DNA from: Cranoglanis bouderius
Lineage: Eukaryota; Chordata; Actinopteri; Siluriformes; Cranoglanididae
Length of the DNA stretch: 64,000 nt
NCBI GenBank assembly: GCA_023630585.1
Contig: CM042543.1
Coordinates: 15,512,260-15,576,259 of the forward strand
Direction: 5' to 3'
The notes below the pieces were generated by a model that was given only the letters and a program-made list of their open reading frames with translations, was not told the DNA's origin and did not search any database. Shown one piece after another: positions 22,620-36,265 of the stretch. The translations under genes were made by a program, and so were the position numbers. How positions within the stretch are numbered: position 1 is the first letter of the stretch; every line of letters begins with the position of its first letter.

Positions 22620-25600
22620 CTGTTTATGCGTTGACTTGGCTTCCTGAGGAGAGCTGCGCCCTTTTTTGACATTCTTCTGTTTCATCCACTGTGAAGCATC
22701 ACTTCTTTCATCCCTATCACTTTTTCTTATCGGGGGACAGTTAATTTTAGGATTAATATAGAGTCCGCTTTCCTCTTTTAAAGGATTTGTACTGGAGCAA
22801 GAGACTCTTATCTTAGTCATTACAGGGGAAATATTGGATTCAAGCATTTTAGTATCTGCAAAACATTCAACAGTGTCTATCACGGTTTCACTTGGTAAAG
22901 GATTAAGATAAGGAGCCTCATTATGGCAATGTGGCTGGGTTCCAGCTATACTTCCTTGAGAAATACCGTGTGCTTTTTGGTATTCATTACTGGGTGGTGG
23001 AGGTGCTTGGCTCAGGGGACAGAAGGGGTCTATTAGTTTGGTGCTGCGTCTCATGGGCCTTTTGCTAATGGACATGCTATAGCAGAGCGGAGGGCCTAAA
23101 TAGACCTCTTCTGTGCAGGCCGCAAATAGAGGCTCTTCATCACGGATTTCTGGAGTTCTGGAGAGGACTGGGGTGCTACTCTTTTCCTCTGTGCAGGTAC
23201 TGACCTCCCCACAATCACTATCATGAGAGGAAAGCGATAAGTACGAGTAGAAATCACCCTTGCGTAGATGGATTGGCCGATGGGAATGATCCAGGACTTT
23301 CTCTTTGATCTGGGAAGTTGAGGCGGAACTAGAGGATTCCTCAGGTTGCGCTGCTTGGACATCTTTAGTTTTTAGTGCCACTGATGTCATGTCAATGATC
23401 TCCATCACAAAGCTGTGGACATCCTCATTTTTTTCCTCTTTAGAAGGAAATGACTGGTGGCTACAACAGTCTGATGAGCTCTCTCTGTGATTTTCATGGA
23501 CGTGGTTCCGGAAGGAAGCTGACTGGTCCTGGGAGCTCATGTGAACTGTTCCCAGCATGCTGTGGTGAGACGTGGAGCACTCCTCTACTGGTGACAAAGA
23601 AGGGGGTGGATGATGGGAGCTATGGCATGGTAGTTCTCCCTTCAGCTGACCTTCCAGAGATGATTCTCGGGACTGCAAGTTTATCTGCCCACATGAGGAC
23701 GGGGAGGTGGCGGCTACCATACTCATTACATCTCCCTTTAAATCATCCATGGTGTAGCAATCCTTAAAAGATTCTCCTTTCTTAGTAAAAAGACTCCCTT
23801 CCTCTCTGAGGAGCTCATCCTCATCCTTCCCTTTGATGTGGGAGCTATCCACATTGCCATTCTCCATGTCATCAACAAAACTGCGGATGTAATTTCTGGT
23901 AGCATCCATCTGGTTGCTGTCCACCTCCTGTTTCTTGAGGCTATCATTTTTAGTATTGGAGTTTGTCTCCAAGAGCTTCAGAGCTGCACGATTCAATAAA
24001 TGACGATCACTGACGGCCCTCACAGGTGACAGAATCTCTCTAGACAGAGTGCCACATTGCAACTCATCACCAAGATCCGCCTCGTTTCTTTCCCTGTTTT
24101 GGGCTCTAGGTTTGACCCAGCTCTGAAACTCGCCCTTCATGTAGTCCAGTCCCAGTGCAAATGTGCCCTCAATGTACTCCTCTTCAGAGGTAATACTGGA
24201 GTCTTCATCATCTTTGATGCCCAGCTCTTCCTCAGTAAGAGTCAGAGTAGAACTGGAAAGCAAGTCGCTGTCATCCTCATCATCAGTGCAGGCTGAGGTA
24301 CATGACACATTCACCACCATGCTGACACTGGCATCTGTCTCGTCTGTCACCTGTTGGCTGCGGCTATGCTTCCGGAAAGATGCATTGGAATTGGCAGCCA
24401 AGCAGCGGTTTTTCTGCACAGCTAGATTCTCAGATGCTACTGATGAGTCCTCAATGCTACTCAGCTCTGTGAGAGAAGCTGCCAAACTCTCATTGACGGA
24501 GGAAGGGGCACCCCCTGAACGTGGTCCCCGCCCAAGAAGATGCAGAGAGCTGCTTGGAAGGGTAATATCAGAAATGCTGCGAGTGATCTTCTGGGCAAGA
24601 GGAGTCTGGATGTTTTCAAGTCGTTTCAGCAGCTCCAGAGTTCTCCTGCTCAGCTCCCCAGTGGTCTCTGTGGCCAGGTCCAAGTCCTTCAAGCTGCCCT
24701 GACTGCCTGCGTCTCCTGAACTCTTACAGGGAACAAGCCAGCTCTCCAGGGACATGCTACGTGTGAGGGTCTCTTTGGCTGATGGAAATAATTCACCCAC
24801 TGCATAGAGGGAATCTAGGGAGGACCCCTGAGATAAGTGAGTGGACTCTCGTCGGACCTTCCCCTCATCATCACACCCAGCACTGAAAGCTCCGGTTTCA
24901 TGGCCCTCGTCCTCAGATTCAGGACTGAGACAGTGCCCATTAATAAGAATCTCCACTGGCTCATTTTTGTGCTTCCTTCTGCCCTCTTTAGATTCCTCTC
25001 TTTTTTTCTTTCCAATGAAATATTGTTGGTCACTTGTCTCCTTTGCCATACTGTCTCCAAGCTCAGCACACTTGTTAGCACGTTCCAGTATCTTATCTAT
25101 GTCTTCATCTAAGACTCTGTCTATACAAGGTGAGTCTGAATGGATCGGGGGATTAAGAGTAACTTGAACCTTTGGATCATCATTCTGATAAAGCAGACAG
25201 ATCTCAGAATTGGCTGTTGTTTCAGTGTCACCCTCACTGACTATTCCACTCTCACTTTCTGATCTCCTGGCTGAATCGGTCAGCAACCCCTGTTTCCCAC
25301 TCACAAGACCTGCTATGATGTCAGGTAGTGACTCCACTGAGGAGAAAGAAGAGTCCTTGCTCAAGCTCTTTAGCAGTGGCTGCTTCTCCTTGGGTTTGGT
25401 TATATTTGAAGATAACTTTTGATTGTACTGCGGTTGTTGGTATAGTTCGATACTATGTAAACTGAACACCTGATAAACACGGGAAGTTGGGGCATTTGAC
25501 TGAAGGGCATTCAGACTCATTCTGCTCTGTGAAGGGCAGGTTCCCCCTAAAAGTTCCTCCTGGGGCTTTTCTGAATGATTTTGCTCATCACTTTCTTGTG

Positions 25601-25703
25601 ACTCCATATTAACTATGGTCATATCCATCTCATCCCACTCCCAAGAGTCCTCAGATGAGCCACGGAGATCCATAAGTGATGGTTCAACCAGGTTCCCTGT
25701 AAC
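22620..25703 (-). CDS. akap6: akap6 large exon: disordered C-terminal half with PKA RII-binding helix
   Basis: One open exon of 1028 codons. The acceptor is TTGCCCCTACACAG before 25703 and the donor is CAG/GTACGT at 22620/22619, both phase 0. AKAP6 (mAKAP) is a nuclear-envelope scaffold in muscle and neurons that holds PKA, phosphodiesterase, phosphatase and ryanodine receptor. Blocks I recognise from the mammalian protein are EWDEMDM near the start, SLSKDSSFSS, SESGIVSEGDTETT, VNVSCTSACTDDEDDSDLL with SSSTLTLTEEEL, and QIKEKVLDHSHRPI before LRKGDFYSYLSLSSHDSDCG. The helix VHSFVMEIIDMTSVALKTK (23420-23364, about residue 762 of the exon) is the amphipathic RII anchor. The remainder is Ser/Glu/Asp-rich and lacks predicted folds. 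The frame continues past the donor to a stop at 22581 and begins 21 bases before the acceptor, but both extensions are intronic. Long frames on the plus strand here are shadows. Confidence 0.96.
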
Positions 25704-27629
25704 CTGTGTAGGGGCAAAGACCACTGGTATAAAATATAAAAAGGGAGAATATTTAATTTAACTGGATAAATATATGCCATACACAAATGTATGATCTTCA
25801 TGAGCTGGTAATCAAATTTTAATGAGATCAAAAGCACCACTAAGCTGTGAAACATTTCTGCTATTTAAAAATTCTGCTTAGACTCATGAATTCTACACGG
25901 GATACAATTAAACAGATTGCTTGGCTCCTTATTAATGAGAGAGGTCTATTTATGTTATCCTTTTATCTCATTAATCTAATAAACTGGCAAATCTAACACT
26001 TGCTTTGTATGTCATACACTGCATATAATGAATTTTTATTAGATTTCTGTTTATTCTCTTCTTGCTGATAAGGGAAATACTTATGATGAAGCTTGGATTG
26101 CTAATTCATGGTAAAAACCTTCAACAGTGAGAACAATCAATCAGTGTAATCAAATAGAAAATAATTTATTTAAGCTGCCTCAGCTTGCATTGTACTACAA
26201 TTGCACCAAAAGCAGTTTAAAACTATATTCCAGCAATAACCTTCCTTTGCCATTAATAGCAAAATATGATCACGCAATGTCTTAAGGACTTAGTGAACAG
26301 GGCATAAAGAAGATAAAGAAGAGGTGTTCCTTTTCATTTCTAAATGTGAAACAGTGGAAGTTAGTTTCAAATTACCACCTCGTCTGTTGACCTTCATACA
26401 GAAAGTGGTGTTCTAAAACATAGCTTTTAAATAAAAAGTGATGAAACTGAAAAACTTTTTCAATCCTTTTTGGATTGAAATTGGAGAACAAATCCAAGCA
26501 AAGTTTGTTTTTTGAATCTTTCAACAGAAGGCCATTTTTATCATTGCACACAGAGCACTGTATTAACAAAAACAGACCTTCCCTGTTATTTTTCTTCCCC
26601 TTTTCTAAACACTTTCCAAAGTGAAATTGCTCTTCAGTCTTGCAAGGTCAGAGCTGGAGAGGACCAAGTCGTTTGTCTTGCTTGTGTAAATGAGAGCGGA
26701 TAACTGAGTGGACATCCACAAACAGGTCCCCGGACTTCTCTGTGTGTTGCACACAGACTCCACAGAGGCCTGCTGCTGCCACACAGGAATGCATAGTATC
26801 TGCATAACAAAAGCCTAAATCTAACGCTCACATTTAAAGCACTGCCATGCAGTTGCTATAAGTCAGTAGTTGGGAGTTTGGTTTTGGGGATAGGCAGAGT
26901 GTTGGGGAAGGGGTGCTGTTTATTTTGCGGTAAACCTAATGTGGTTCAGGAGGAAGGGTGAATAAAACAGCTACATGTTCTCAAACTACACCCAGATCCT
27001 GGTTGTAAGTTAGCGCATTATATAGCGTTGCTCACTTAGTGCATTAAGACCAAGTCAATTATTCCTCTGTAATATACTGTGAGTCTTTCCTTCATTTTAT
27101 ATTACTGAATGATAATATGTGGTTATATTTCCTACCTTATACATCACCATTATTGCTCCATTATAAGTGTGCTGCTCTGTATTACTGCTACAATATTTCT
27201 TGCTGAGAAAAAAAAAAAACACTTAGGCTCTGTGGGTTACTGAGTTGAGTAAGAAATAAATTGACCCTTATAGAGCCAGTTTAAGAGCTGGGTAAAACAC
27301 ATACTGAGAAAATGAATAGCTATAAGTGTAATAAGATTTACTGAATGTGCTTATAGATGGTAGTGTTGTCGGCTTTGTGCTGTCATGTGGTTATTTATAC
27401 ACCGAATTCACACATCATTGACTACATCTGTTAGACATGTGCAAGAGGGGATTTGCAGCCGAAATGTTTATGTTAGCTATTATATATTCATGTTGATGCA
27501 GTTTGTCTTGTTCACTGGTGTGGCTTTGCAGATCCCTCATTCCACATGAGGTCTGTCATGAACACAGTCATACCACACTGGCAGCTATTTACCGAAGCAA
27601 ATGTAGCTGTTGTGTATGTTTAATCTGAC
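25704..27629 (-). other. akap6: akap6 intron
   Basis: AT-rich, with no exon and no recognised transposon. There is a short A-run near 27208-27220. The borders GTCAGA (27629) and CTACACAG (25704) are clear. Confidence 0.85.
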
Positions 27630-27845
27630 CTGGTCTCGGCCCAGAGTGCGCTTGAGGTGACTCTGCCACTGGAGCAGCTGCATGACGATGGCCTCCCAGC
27701 GCCTCTCGAGGTTCACCTGCAGCAGCTGTAGAGATTGACGATCAGCCTCGGAGCTTTGCTCCTCTGGCCCTTCCAGGAGCCTCTGGCACAGGCGCAACAC
27801 TGAGGCCAACCCCTTCCTCCGACCTCGCACTTCCATACATAAAGC
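27630..27845 (-). CDS. akap6: akap6 exon: spectrin-like helix segment
   Basis: 72 codons, phase 0 at both ends. The acceptor CTCTTTCTCTTTCTAG precedes 27845 and the donor CAG/GTCAGA follows 27630. It begins ALCMEVRGRRKGLASVLRLC and contains LQLLQVNLERRWEAIVMQLL, then WQSHLKRTLGRDQ. This matches the human AKAP6 segment I recall with CREIKQRRRGVASILRLCQ and VNLERRWEAIVMQ. It closes the spectrin-like repeat region that binds nesprin-1 alpha and places the scaffold on the nuclear envelope. The ATG at 27836 is internal, not a start. Confidence 0.95.
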
Positions 27846-28008
27846 CTAGAAAGAGAAAGAGCTTATTCTAAACATTTCAGACATTTTTGGAACCTCAAAA
27901 TATTTATTCTAAATATATTAAATATATATTAATCTGTAATATATCATGAATTGCTATTGATCTGCAGTCTGAGAGAATGAGGTGGATAAAAGAAATAGAA
28001 ATGGGGGT

Positions 28009-28014
<6 letters not shown>

Positions 28015-28058
<44 letters not shown>

Positions 28059-28075
28059 AATGAGAGAGAGAGAGG
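28015..28075. repeat. AG microsatellite
   Basis: An AG array of about 20 units, then a short break and a further AG stretch. On the akap6 transcript it is a CU tract about 170 bases upstream of the exon at 27845. Confidence 0.92.
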
Positions 28076-29389
28076 GAGAATTGAGCCCTGTACTGATGAG
28101 GTCTCCACAACAATCCAGGCTGTCAGGAGCATGTAAATCACACAGTCCCCTCCACTCTCTCCCCCATAAACAGCACTGAGTTTGATAGTTACAGGCCAAA
28201 GCTCCGGTGCTATGCTCCAGAGCCCAGCTATAACAATAATGGAATGAAATCGCCATAACATACACATTCCCCCAAACAAGAGCACACTGCAGAGGTCATT
28301 CAGTGTACGTGGTGAAAGGGGTTCAGATGTTGATGGCCTTGTGCCTGTACCAAAGCTCTCTGTAAATATGCAACGTGGTCCGCGTGAATTGACGAGCGCT
28401 GCTCCATGAGCAGTATATGACAAAAACATTCCCAGAACAATTTATGTAAATCCAACCTGCTCTGCAAGGCACTGCCTGTCTCGTTCTTTACATTTTTCAA
28501 TAAATATTAAACACCATTACATTTAAATTGGATTTTGTTTTTTCAGCAGTTTCGGCCTCTGTTTTAGCATATATTTACAGCTCCACACATCTTTTAAGCA
28601 GGTAATGAGACTGCAAAATGCAATGGCAGAGGAGAGCGGGAGGGTGAGGGAGGTCAGCACATAGAGTGATAGAGTTATCCTGTGGAGTGGGAGTTGAAAC
28701 AGTTGCGCTTAGCAAACTCACAGACGTTCGAAGCTGATACACAAACAAACATGCACATGCAAAGCCAGGCATGTAGTTTGTAGAGTCTGCAAAAGTGTGT
28801 TCTCAAAGTAACTTGCAAACATTTATGTCTGCCTGGCTGGATTCTGTTTATCCTTTTACACAAACAGTTCGTGTTAGTGCTGCGGATGGTCAACATCATT
28901 CTTTTTACAAGCACCGTTCTGCTCCCTCACTGCCTCTACTCTTCATGCAGTCCTTCTCCACACGGCAAACAATCCAGATGGCCATTTTTCAATCAATACC
29001 ACAAGTCCACTCATACAGATTAAATGGCACAAACCTGGGGCTACATCTTAACGCACTGAACAGCATACGGAGGTATTAGACTTCCAGACTCCCCAGAAAT
29101 CTGATGCTTCATTGTTTCTCCATTGCTGAGCTTCATAAATTTGATTTCTTCCCCCTCCAATGTGTCTTGCTTTATTGACAAAGGGGGCAGGCGGACTATG
29201 GTGTGCCAATATTTGCTAAAAAGCTTTTCCAAATACATGGAGCAGTAAAGTGGTCTGCTTTTCCCTGCAGTATGTGAATGTGAACCTACACAATGACTCC
29301 ATTTCAGACCTACGGGCTGAGTGCTATAGCTGAGAAGCTGGCCGCTGGCCAACGCGCTGTTGTCCCAGCCTGATATCAAAAGGAGAGAA

Positions 29390-29423
<34 letters not shown>

Positions 29424-32148
29424 CGAAACAAACACAGACGCCAAACAAGGGAACCATCTTTCAGTTGACCATTCTCTGTGAAGGAAGTGAAATGAGGAAG
29501 CTCACATGAGGCCTATCTATCAGGTGCTTTTTAATAAAGGTATCATCAGATCAGCTGCCGCCAAGTACGCACCAGCGCTAAGCCAATCTTCACAATGCTT
29601 TAGATGACTATTCTTTCTCATCAGCCCGATCTGGCTTTACTATCGCTTTGCTAAATCCATCTTACCTACTGTATTAATCTAAAGGTTTCTCACTATTGGA
29701 GCTGTTCATCAAACCCACACAGTGGTGGCGTAATGCAGCTGAACCACACAGATCCTCCAGAAGTGTTTCAAACTCGATCATGATATCCTGCACCAAATGA
29801 GAATTCCCACACTCCCATTAATGCTTTCTCTTCATCCTCTATTTGTCTCTCCCTCCACGTTCATTCTGTTCCATAATATGAAACATACAATTTCAATGCA
29901 CAAAAAGACACTTACAAGTCAGAAGGGCTTGGAATTATCCACACACTAAGGCTAATGCTTTTTTGTGAGGATTAAAATGGCAGATGAGAAGAAAAGAGCC
30001 ACACGCTGTTGGTTTGTTTGTTCCTCTCTGTTAGGAGAACGAGTGCACACTCCATCTCGCTCTTTTTTCCACGTCTGCAATTTTAACATTTTCAATTAAT
30101 CTAGCCAAGATGGAGAAGCAGAGCCGAAACCCCCTCCAGTTAAGGCAAGGACACAGTCATCTCACACTGACAGTGACCCAGTGGATATTCAATCAATTAC
30201 CATTAATTAGAAATCTCTGATTAATTCTATTTGTTGATTAAGTCAATTAAAACCACAAGCACTTGTTATCGCAAATGAGCGTAATGAATTCATGTCGACA
30301 ATTTGTTCCCAGACACAGATTCCCCGAGCTCATGCTGCTTGCAGTTTCATCTGTTTGTCACAGAAAGTGTACCAAATTCCTCTTGCAGGCTTCAAACGAC
30401 TGCTGCTGCAGTGTAAACAAAATCAACACACTATCGTGGCCCAGTAAAGCGGGATTCAAACACCGACACCTTTCAATGAGGCTGAGGAACTGAGGAACAA
30501 TACTGGCTGTTTAGCAATTCTAGGATTCAAACTAACAACCTTCTGCACAAATCAGTCTGCATTTAAAACGTATTCATTACCCTGACAAAGTTCCTCTTCC
30601 GCAATATCAATATTTAACGCTGGGTGCACTTTTCTAATTACTTTCCCTTTTCTTGTCTAAGAAAACTGACATATTTTCAAGATGAAACTAATGCCTTATG
30701 AACAGTGGCCCACCCCTCTGTAATGTGATAAAGCAAACAAATGGCAGAAAAGTGATAATAATACCATCAATAAGGACATTTTCTCATTAGTGTCGGTAAA
30801 TGAAAGAAAGCAAGCTGGACGTAGAATGAAAAATAAGAGTGGGTGTGTGGCCAGTCGATTGTGTGGGTAATGAACAGGCCTCTCTGGGCTGTCACCTGTC
30901 TGCTCCCCATTACCTGCTGATAAGACACTAACGCTGTGCTTGGCACTCCCCCATTCGCTAACCCCCCAAGCCCCCCGCCCCCACCCCCACCCACCCCTTA
31001 GCACCTTAATGCGTTTAGTACTTGCCAACGAACAGGAGTTCTTTATATCTAATCATGGAGAAAGTATTGATATTATATCTGCACTGTCACATTTCATTAG
31101 CCAGACAGAGGCCCCCAGGATGAGGCCTAGGGCCGTGGCTGTACTCTTCTGATCAGGAGCAATGAGAGAGGAAGAGATGGAATCAGACTGATGATACAAC
31201 AGAGATTAAACTTTAGATTTAGTATGAATCCCACCTAGAGTTACTTAGAGAGCTATTTAAATGGTCTATGTGAACTGAATAATTAATAAGGAATAAAATG
31301 ATTACAAAAATAAATAAATAAATTAGCATTTGTTTAACTGTGATTAATATTACAGGGCTAAAGCTTGCAGTACGTTTATTTGCTGCCAAAATGTGAAAAT
31401 TTGAAAATTTATGTAAACAGCATGTGGTTCAGCACTTTTTTATGCAGTAATGTTTTTGAAGGTTATTAATATATTTTAATAAGAATATCTTTATTAGAAT
31501 AATTTTCTTCACTGCCACATTAACATCTTGATGGTTTATTCAAAGTATTTATTCAGTACTGGGGTAGTTACTCAAAGAAAGTAATCCATTAAAAACTAAT
31601 TGCTTTTTTTTTCTTCTTTTTTTCTTTTTACTGTAATGGGATTGCTTTACTCATTACTTTCTCCATAAAGTAATTACACTACTACTACTACTACTACATT
31701 AAGTGGTAGGATTATAAATTTAAAACAAAAGGATAGCGCCCAATAGTCCAGTCAGTATTTTGTTAAGAAAGAAATAGCCAGCAAAAGCAAAAGGAATTTA
31801 TAGCTCCCTTTGTTCTGAGTAGAATGTAACCAATATTGCAGGAAAATGGGGAACAGAAATCCAGCTTCTGGTAGTTTCACTACCAGCCTGTTGCCTGATG
31901 AGAAGCTTTAACAGACAACATGTCAAATTTACACTGGACTACTAGAAGTTACTTCAGGTATCTTACACTTTGTTGTGTGCAATCATTTAAAAAATATTTA
32001 GAAATGTCTGATCTTCTCCACCTTTGTCATTTTAAAATTCTAGCTCACTAAACATGTTCATGTCTTGCAAATCAGTTTTGGCAAGTAGTGCAGCAGTGCA
32101 CAGATTATGTAATAGGGCAGGTACAGGTTTTATATCTACAGACAGGTA

Positions 32149-32459
32149 GAGCTGGGCGATATATAATATTCATATCATGATAAATGATTACACAATACAC
32201 TTTGCTGCGATATCGCTGGTGTGGTGATGTATTTAATAATTACAAATGAAATGGTACTGCATGAATGCTGTTGATTTGACATAATTTTTTTCTTCTTTGT
32301 CTTTGTAGGCATTAAAGAAAAGTATCTTCAAACTCAGTTTAACAGTTTTTGTTTATTTTATTACTGTTTTGCAGACACTTTTTAGCTAAATTATATATCG
32401 TAGAAATGTCGTAATATAAAGTATCATAATATGATATTTTTGTCATATCGCCCAGCCCT
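32149..32459. mobile_element. hAT-like miniature element
   Basis: The ends are inverted copies: AGCTGGGCGATAT at the left and ATATCGCCCAGCCCT at the right. The roughly 310-base AT-rich interior encodes nothing. GCTGGGCGATAT ends are common in vertebrate non-autonomous DNA repeats, often placed in hAT. No clear 8-base target duplication is visible. Confidence 0.65.
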
Positions 32460-33629
32460 ATATATCTACAGAAATATAGTATGATATGCAAGACATGTAA
32501 TTAAAATTAAGCCTAAAACTGTAAAGTGATCATGAGAATTTAAACTGTAACTGACGTACTTTATTACAAGCGGTTAGTAACGTGTCAACATCAACAAAAC
32601 CTTTGTATTATGTCACCTCAACACTGATTTTAATATATCAGACATCAGTGTCAAAACAGTTTGATAATTTTCCTATAACATGCATACAACAAAAACTGCT
32701 ACACTGCACTGTTAACTTCACCTCACTGCACCTTATTCTTCAGGATACCCATAACAAACATCAAATACAAGTTCTTTTTCTATCTCTGTATGTTAAAATA
32801 CTTAAAATGAAATAAATGAAATAAAATAGTGTGGTGCATTCTGTACAATGGCAATAAGATGGGAAATTTGTTGGCTGAGAGTGTCTCTGCTGTGACCTAA
32901 GCAACACTGGAGCTACTTCTTCCACTGAAATTCTAACCATTGCGGCAAACCATTGTGATTGGTGGTCAGCCAGTGATGAAATGAAGCTTGCAATAACTTA
33001 GCACATAAAGCAAGGATATCATGGATAGTTTGTTTAACTCTAGTTTAGCTCTAGCAGTAGCAGTAATTTGCTTATGAAGCAAGTGGAACTGTACTCATTA
33101 CACAGGACATTTGAATGTGTTACATTAAAGGACTTAAATATCCATTTTAAGACATCCGTCTTTAGAATGTCAGACAGTCAGTATATAAAGCTGCTGATAA
33201 GAAATGACTAATGTTATTAGCGTGAAATGATATGAAATCTGCATTAACTATGCTGAGGACATTACCATTACACAAAGCTTCTATCTTTCAAAGTGACACT
33301 GATCAGGCGAAATGGGAGATGCTGTGACACTGTGATGAGTACAGTGATGTTTAGTACCACATATTATTAACACAGATTTAATGAGCAAAATGCTTAATCT
33401 ATAATGCCCCAAGCTGTAATACCATAGTTATCCCTCTCCCAGACGGGAATGTTATACTCAGAGTGCAGTGGCATTTTAAAATCTCTCTCCCAACAGCCAG
33501 TCAATATCTTCCTTCTATACATATACTGTAGATATTATATATGATATATTGATATATTCTATATCATTAGGACATGTATATTTTTTACACATTAGGACAT
33601 GTCGTAGCTACAGACAGGTAACAGATTAA

Positions 33630-33905
33630 AGGAAAATGAAACATGGTTTGCCAAGGTTAGAGTGGAAGGACACAAGTGCAGGCCACAGAGCCCTGACCTC
33701 AAACCTACTGCCTGACCTCACTAATGCTCTTGTGGCTGAATGAGCAGATCCCCACAGACACACTCCAAAATCTAGTGGAAAGCCTTCCCAGAAGAGTGGG
33801 GTTAATTATAACAGCAAAAGGGGACTAAATCTAGAATGGGATGTTCAAATGCATATATAGGTGCGATGGTCAGGTGTCCACAAACCTTTGGCCATATAGT
33901 GTATA
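33630..33905 (+). mobile_element. Tc1/mariner-like 3' fragment
   Basis: This shares with 16400-16860 the stretches ACATGGTTTGCCAAGGTT, CTAATGCTCTTGTGGCTGAA and AATCTAGTGGAAAGCCTTCC, and the same end GTGTCCACAAACCTTTGGCC. Only the transposase tail is left, with frame breaks. Confidence 0.78.
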
Positions 33906-34129
33906 TTCTAGTGTCTGGAAATGTACTGAAGAAATGAACATTGCTCTTCTAAAAGCTATTCCCTCAGCTGATGTTTTGATGATGGTGGGGGGAGAGCACC
34001 TTTTAACATCAGTCTAATCTCATAGCTGTTCAACTAGATTAAGATCATCAGCTTTTCCTTTAATTTTTCATGCATCAGTAACTACTTTACAGTTTGCATG
34101 GTCATATATAGTAAGAATTCTATATATAG

Positions 34130-35010
34130 GCCAAGGCCAATTCTATTATTTTGCTATAGTATTGAAGACATTTGGGTTTGAGATCAAAAGGTGAATAGGA
34201 GACAGCAGATTAGAATTTCAGCTTTCATTTCCTCATATTTACATCTAGATGTGTTAAACAACTTAGAACATGGCACCTTTTGTTTTCAAGTGATCAAAAA
34301 TATTGGAACATGTGACTGATGTTGCTGTTTCATGCTGGGCAGGTGTGCCCTGTTGAATTGATTGTTTAGAGAATTATTGCTCTGAAAGTCTTCTCTTGGT
34401 CTGAGCCCTAGGTTTCACCTGTGAAAGCTGCATTTGTTGTTAAAAAGGATCAACCAACATGAAGACCAGAGAGCTGTCTATAGGAGAAAAGCAAGCCATT
34501 TTGAAGCTGGGTAAAGAGGGAAAATCTATCAGAGCCATTACACAAATATTGGCCATAGCCAATACAACAATTTAGAAAGCCCTGAAAAAAGAATGAGCAA
34601 GGAGAACAACAGCAGTTGATGATAGAATCATTGTGATAGTTGTGAAAAAGCATGCATTTCACCTACTGATGAGGAGACTGAAGGGAGAAACCCTCCAAAA
34701 CAAACAACAACTTAAAGAGGCTGCAGTAAAAGCCTGGAAAAGCAACACCACAGAAAAATGCAACAGTTTGGTGATGTCAGTGGGTCACAGGTTTGATGCA
34801 GTTATTTCAAGCAAGGGATATGCAACCAAATATTAAGTGTTATTTATTATAATATACTTTAAGACTATCTGTTCCTATATTTTTGCTCACTTACAAATTG
34901 GGTGGTCTGCCACCAAAGGTGCCATGTTTTATGTTGTTTAACACATCTAGGTGTAAATATTAGGAAATGAAACCGCAAATTCTGATCAGTCGTCCAAGGG
35001 GACCCTCTGA
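34130..35010 (+). mobile_element. Internally deleted Tc1-like transposon
   Basis: Near-mirror ends flank the element: CATCTAGATGTGTTAAACAA near 34240-34262 and its inverted counterpart near 34938-34958. On the plus strand an ATG at 34459 opens MKTRELSIGEKQAILKLGKE, the paired-like DNA-binding domain. The sequence then jumps near 34650 to the transposase C-terminus (HAFHLLMRRLKGET to SKGYATKY, stop near 34834). The DDE catalytic core is missing, and a stop interrupts the N-terminal part. The copy is non-autonomous. Confidence 0.78.
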
Positions 35011-35014
35011 AATT

Positions 35015-36265
35015 ATTTTAACAGCAAGGCCATTCTATTGTTTTCCCTATACATTGAAGACATTTGGGTCTATCACAGAGGTTGCTGAAGACAGTTTACT
35101 GTCAAAAGTCATACACCATGGCAGGACTGAGCACAGCAACAAGACAGAAGGTAGAAAGGTCTCTCCCAGGCAGAAATTTCAAGGCAGACAGGGGTTTCCA
35201 GATGTGCTGTCCAAGCGCTTTTGAAGAAGCACAAAGAAATGGGCAACGTTGAGGACCCTAGACACAGTTGTCGGCCAAGGAAACTTACTGCAGCACATGA
35301 AAGACACATCAGGCTTACTTCCCTTCGCAATCGGAAGATGTCCAGCAGTGCCATCAGCTCAGACCTGGCAGAAACCAATGGGATCCTGGCACACCCATCT
35401 ACTGTCTGGACAAGTCTGGTCAGAAGTGCACTTCATGGAAGACTTGCAGCCAAAAAGCCATACCTCCGACGTGGAAACAGGGACAAGTGACTCAACTATG
35501 CACGAAAACACAGGAACTGGGGTGCGGAAAAATGGCAGCAGGTGCTCTGGACTGATGAGTCAAAAATGTAGATATTTGGCTGTAGCAGAAGGCAGTTTGT
35601 TTGCCCAAGGGCTGGAGAGCGGTACATGAATGAGTGTCTGCAGGCAACAGTGAAGCATGGTTGAGGTTCCTTGCAAGATTGGGGCTGCATTTCTGCAAAT
35701 GGAGTTGGGGATTTGATCAGTATTAATGGTCTCCTCAATGCTGAGAAGTGCAGGCAGATACTTATCCATCATGCAGTACCATCAGGGAGGCATCTGATTG
35801 GCCCCAAATTTATTCTGCAGCATGACAACAACACCAAACATACAGCGAAAGTCATTAAGAACTATCTTCAGTGTAAAGAAGAACAAGGAGTCCTGGAAGT
35901 GATGGTATGGCCCCCACAGAGCCCTGATCTCAACATCATCGAGTCTGTCTGGGATTACATGAAGAGAGAGAAGCAACTGAGGCTGCCCAAATCTACAGAA
36001 GAACTGTGGTTAGTTATCCAAGATGTTTGGGCCAATCTACCTGCCGAGTTCCTTCAAAAACTGTGTGCAAGTATACCTAGAAGAATGTTGCTCTTTTGAA
36101 GGCAAAGCATGGTCACACCAAATATTGATTTAATGTAGATTTTTCTTCTGTTCACTCACTTTGCATTTTGTTAATTGACAAATATAAACTATTAACATGT
36201 CTATTTTTGAAAGCATTCTTACTTTACAGCATTTTTTTCACACCTGCCTACAACCTTTGCACAGG

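Noticed and set aside
24163..24702. 179-codon plus-strand frame
   Set aside because: Antisense shadow of the akap6 large exon; Ser-rich only because the opposite strand is Ser/Glu-rich coding.
25704..25724. ATG at 25724 as the start of a 1047-residue protein
   Set aside because: It lies upstream of a clear acceptor (CTACACAG), and the peptide before the joint does not match AKAP6. The frame is an internal exon, not a complete gene.
29041..29457. 138-codon minus-strand frame in the akap6 intron
   Set aside because: Begins in an AG array; the flanking akap6 exons already join without a gap, so no exon is needed here.
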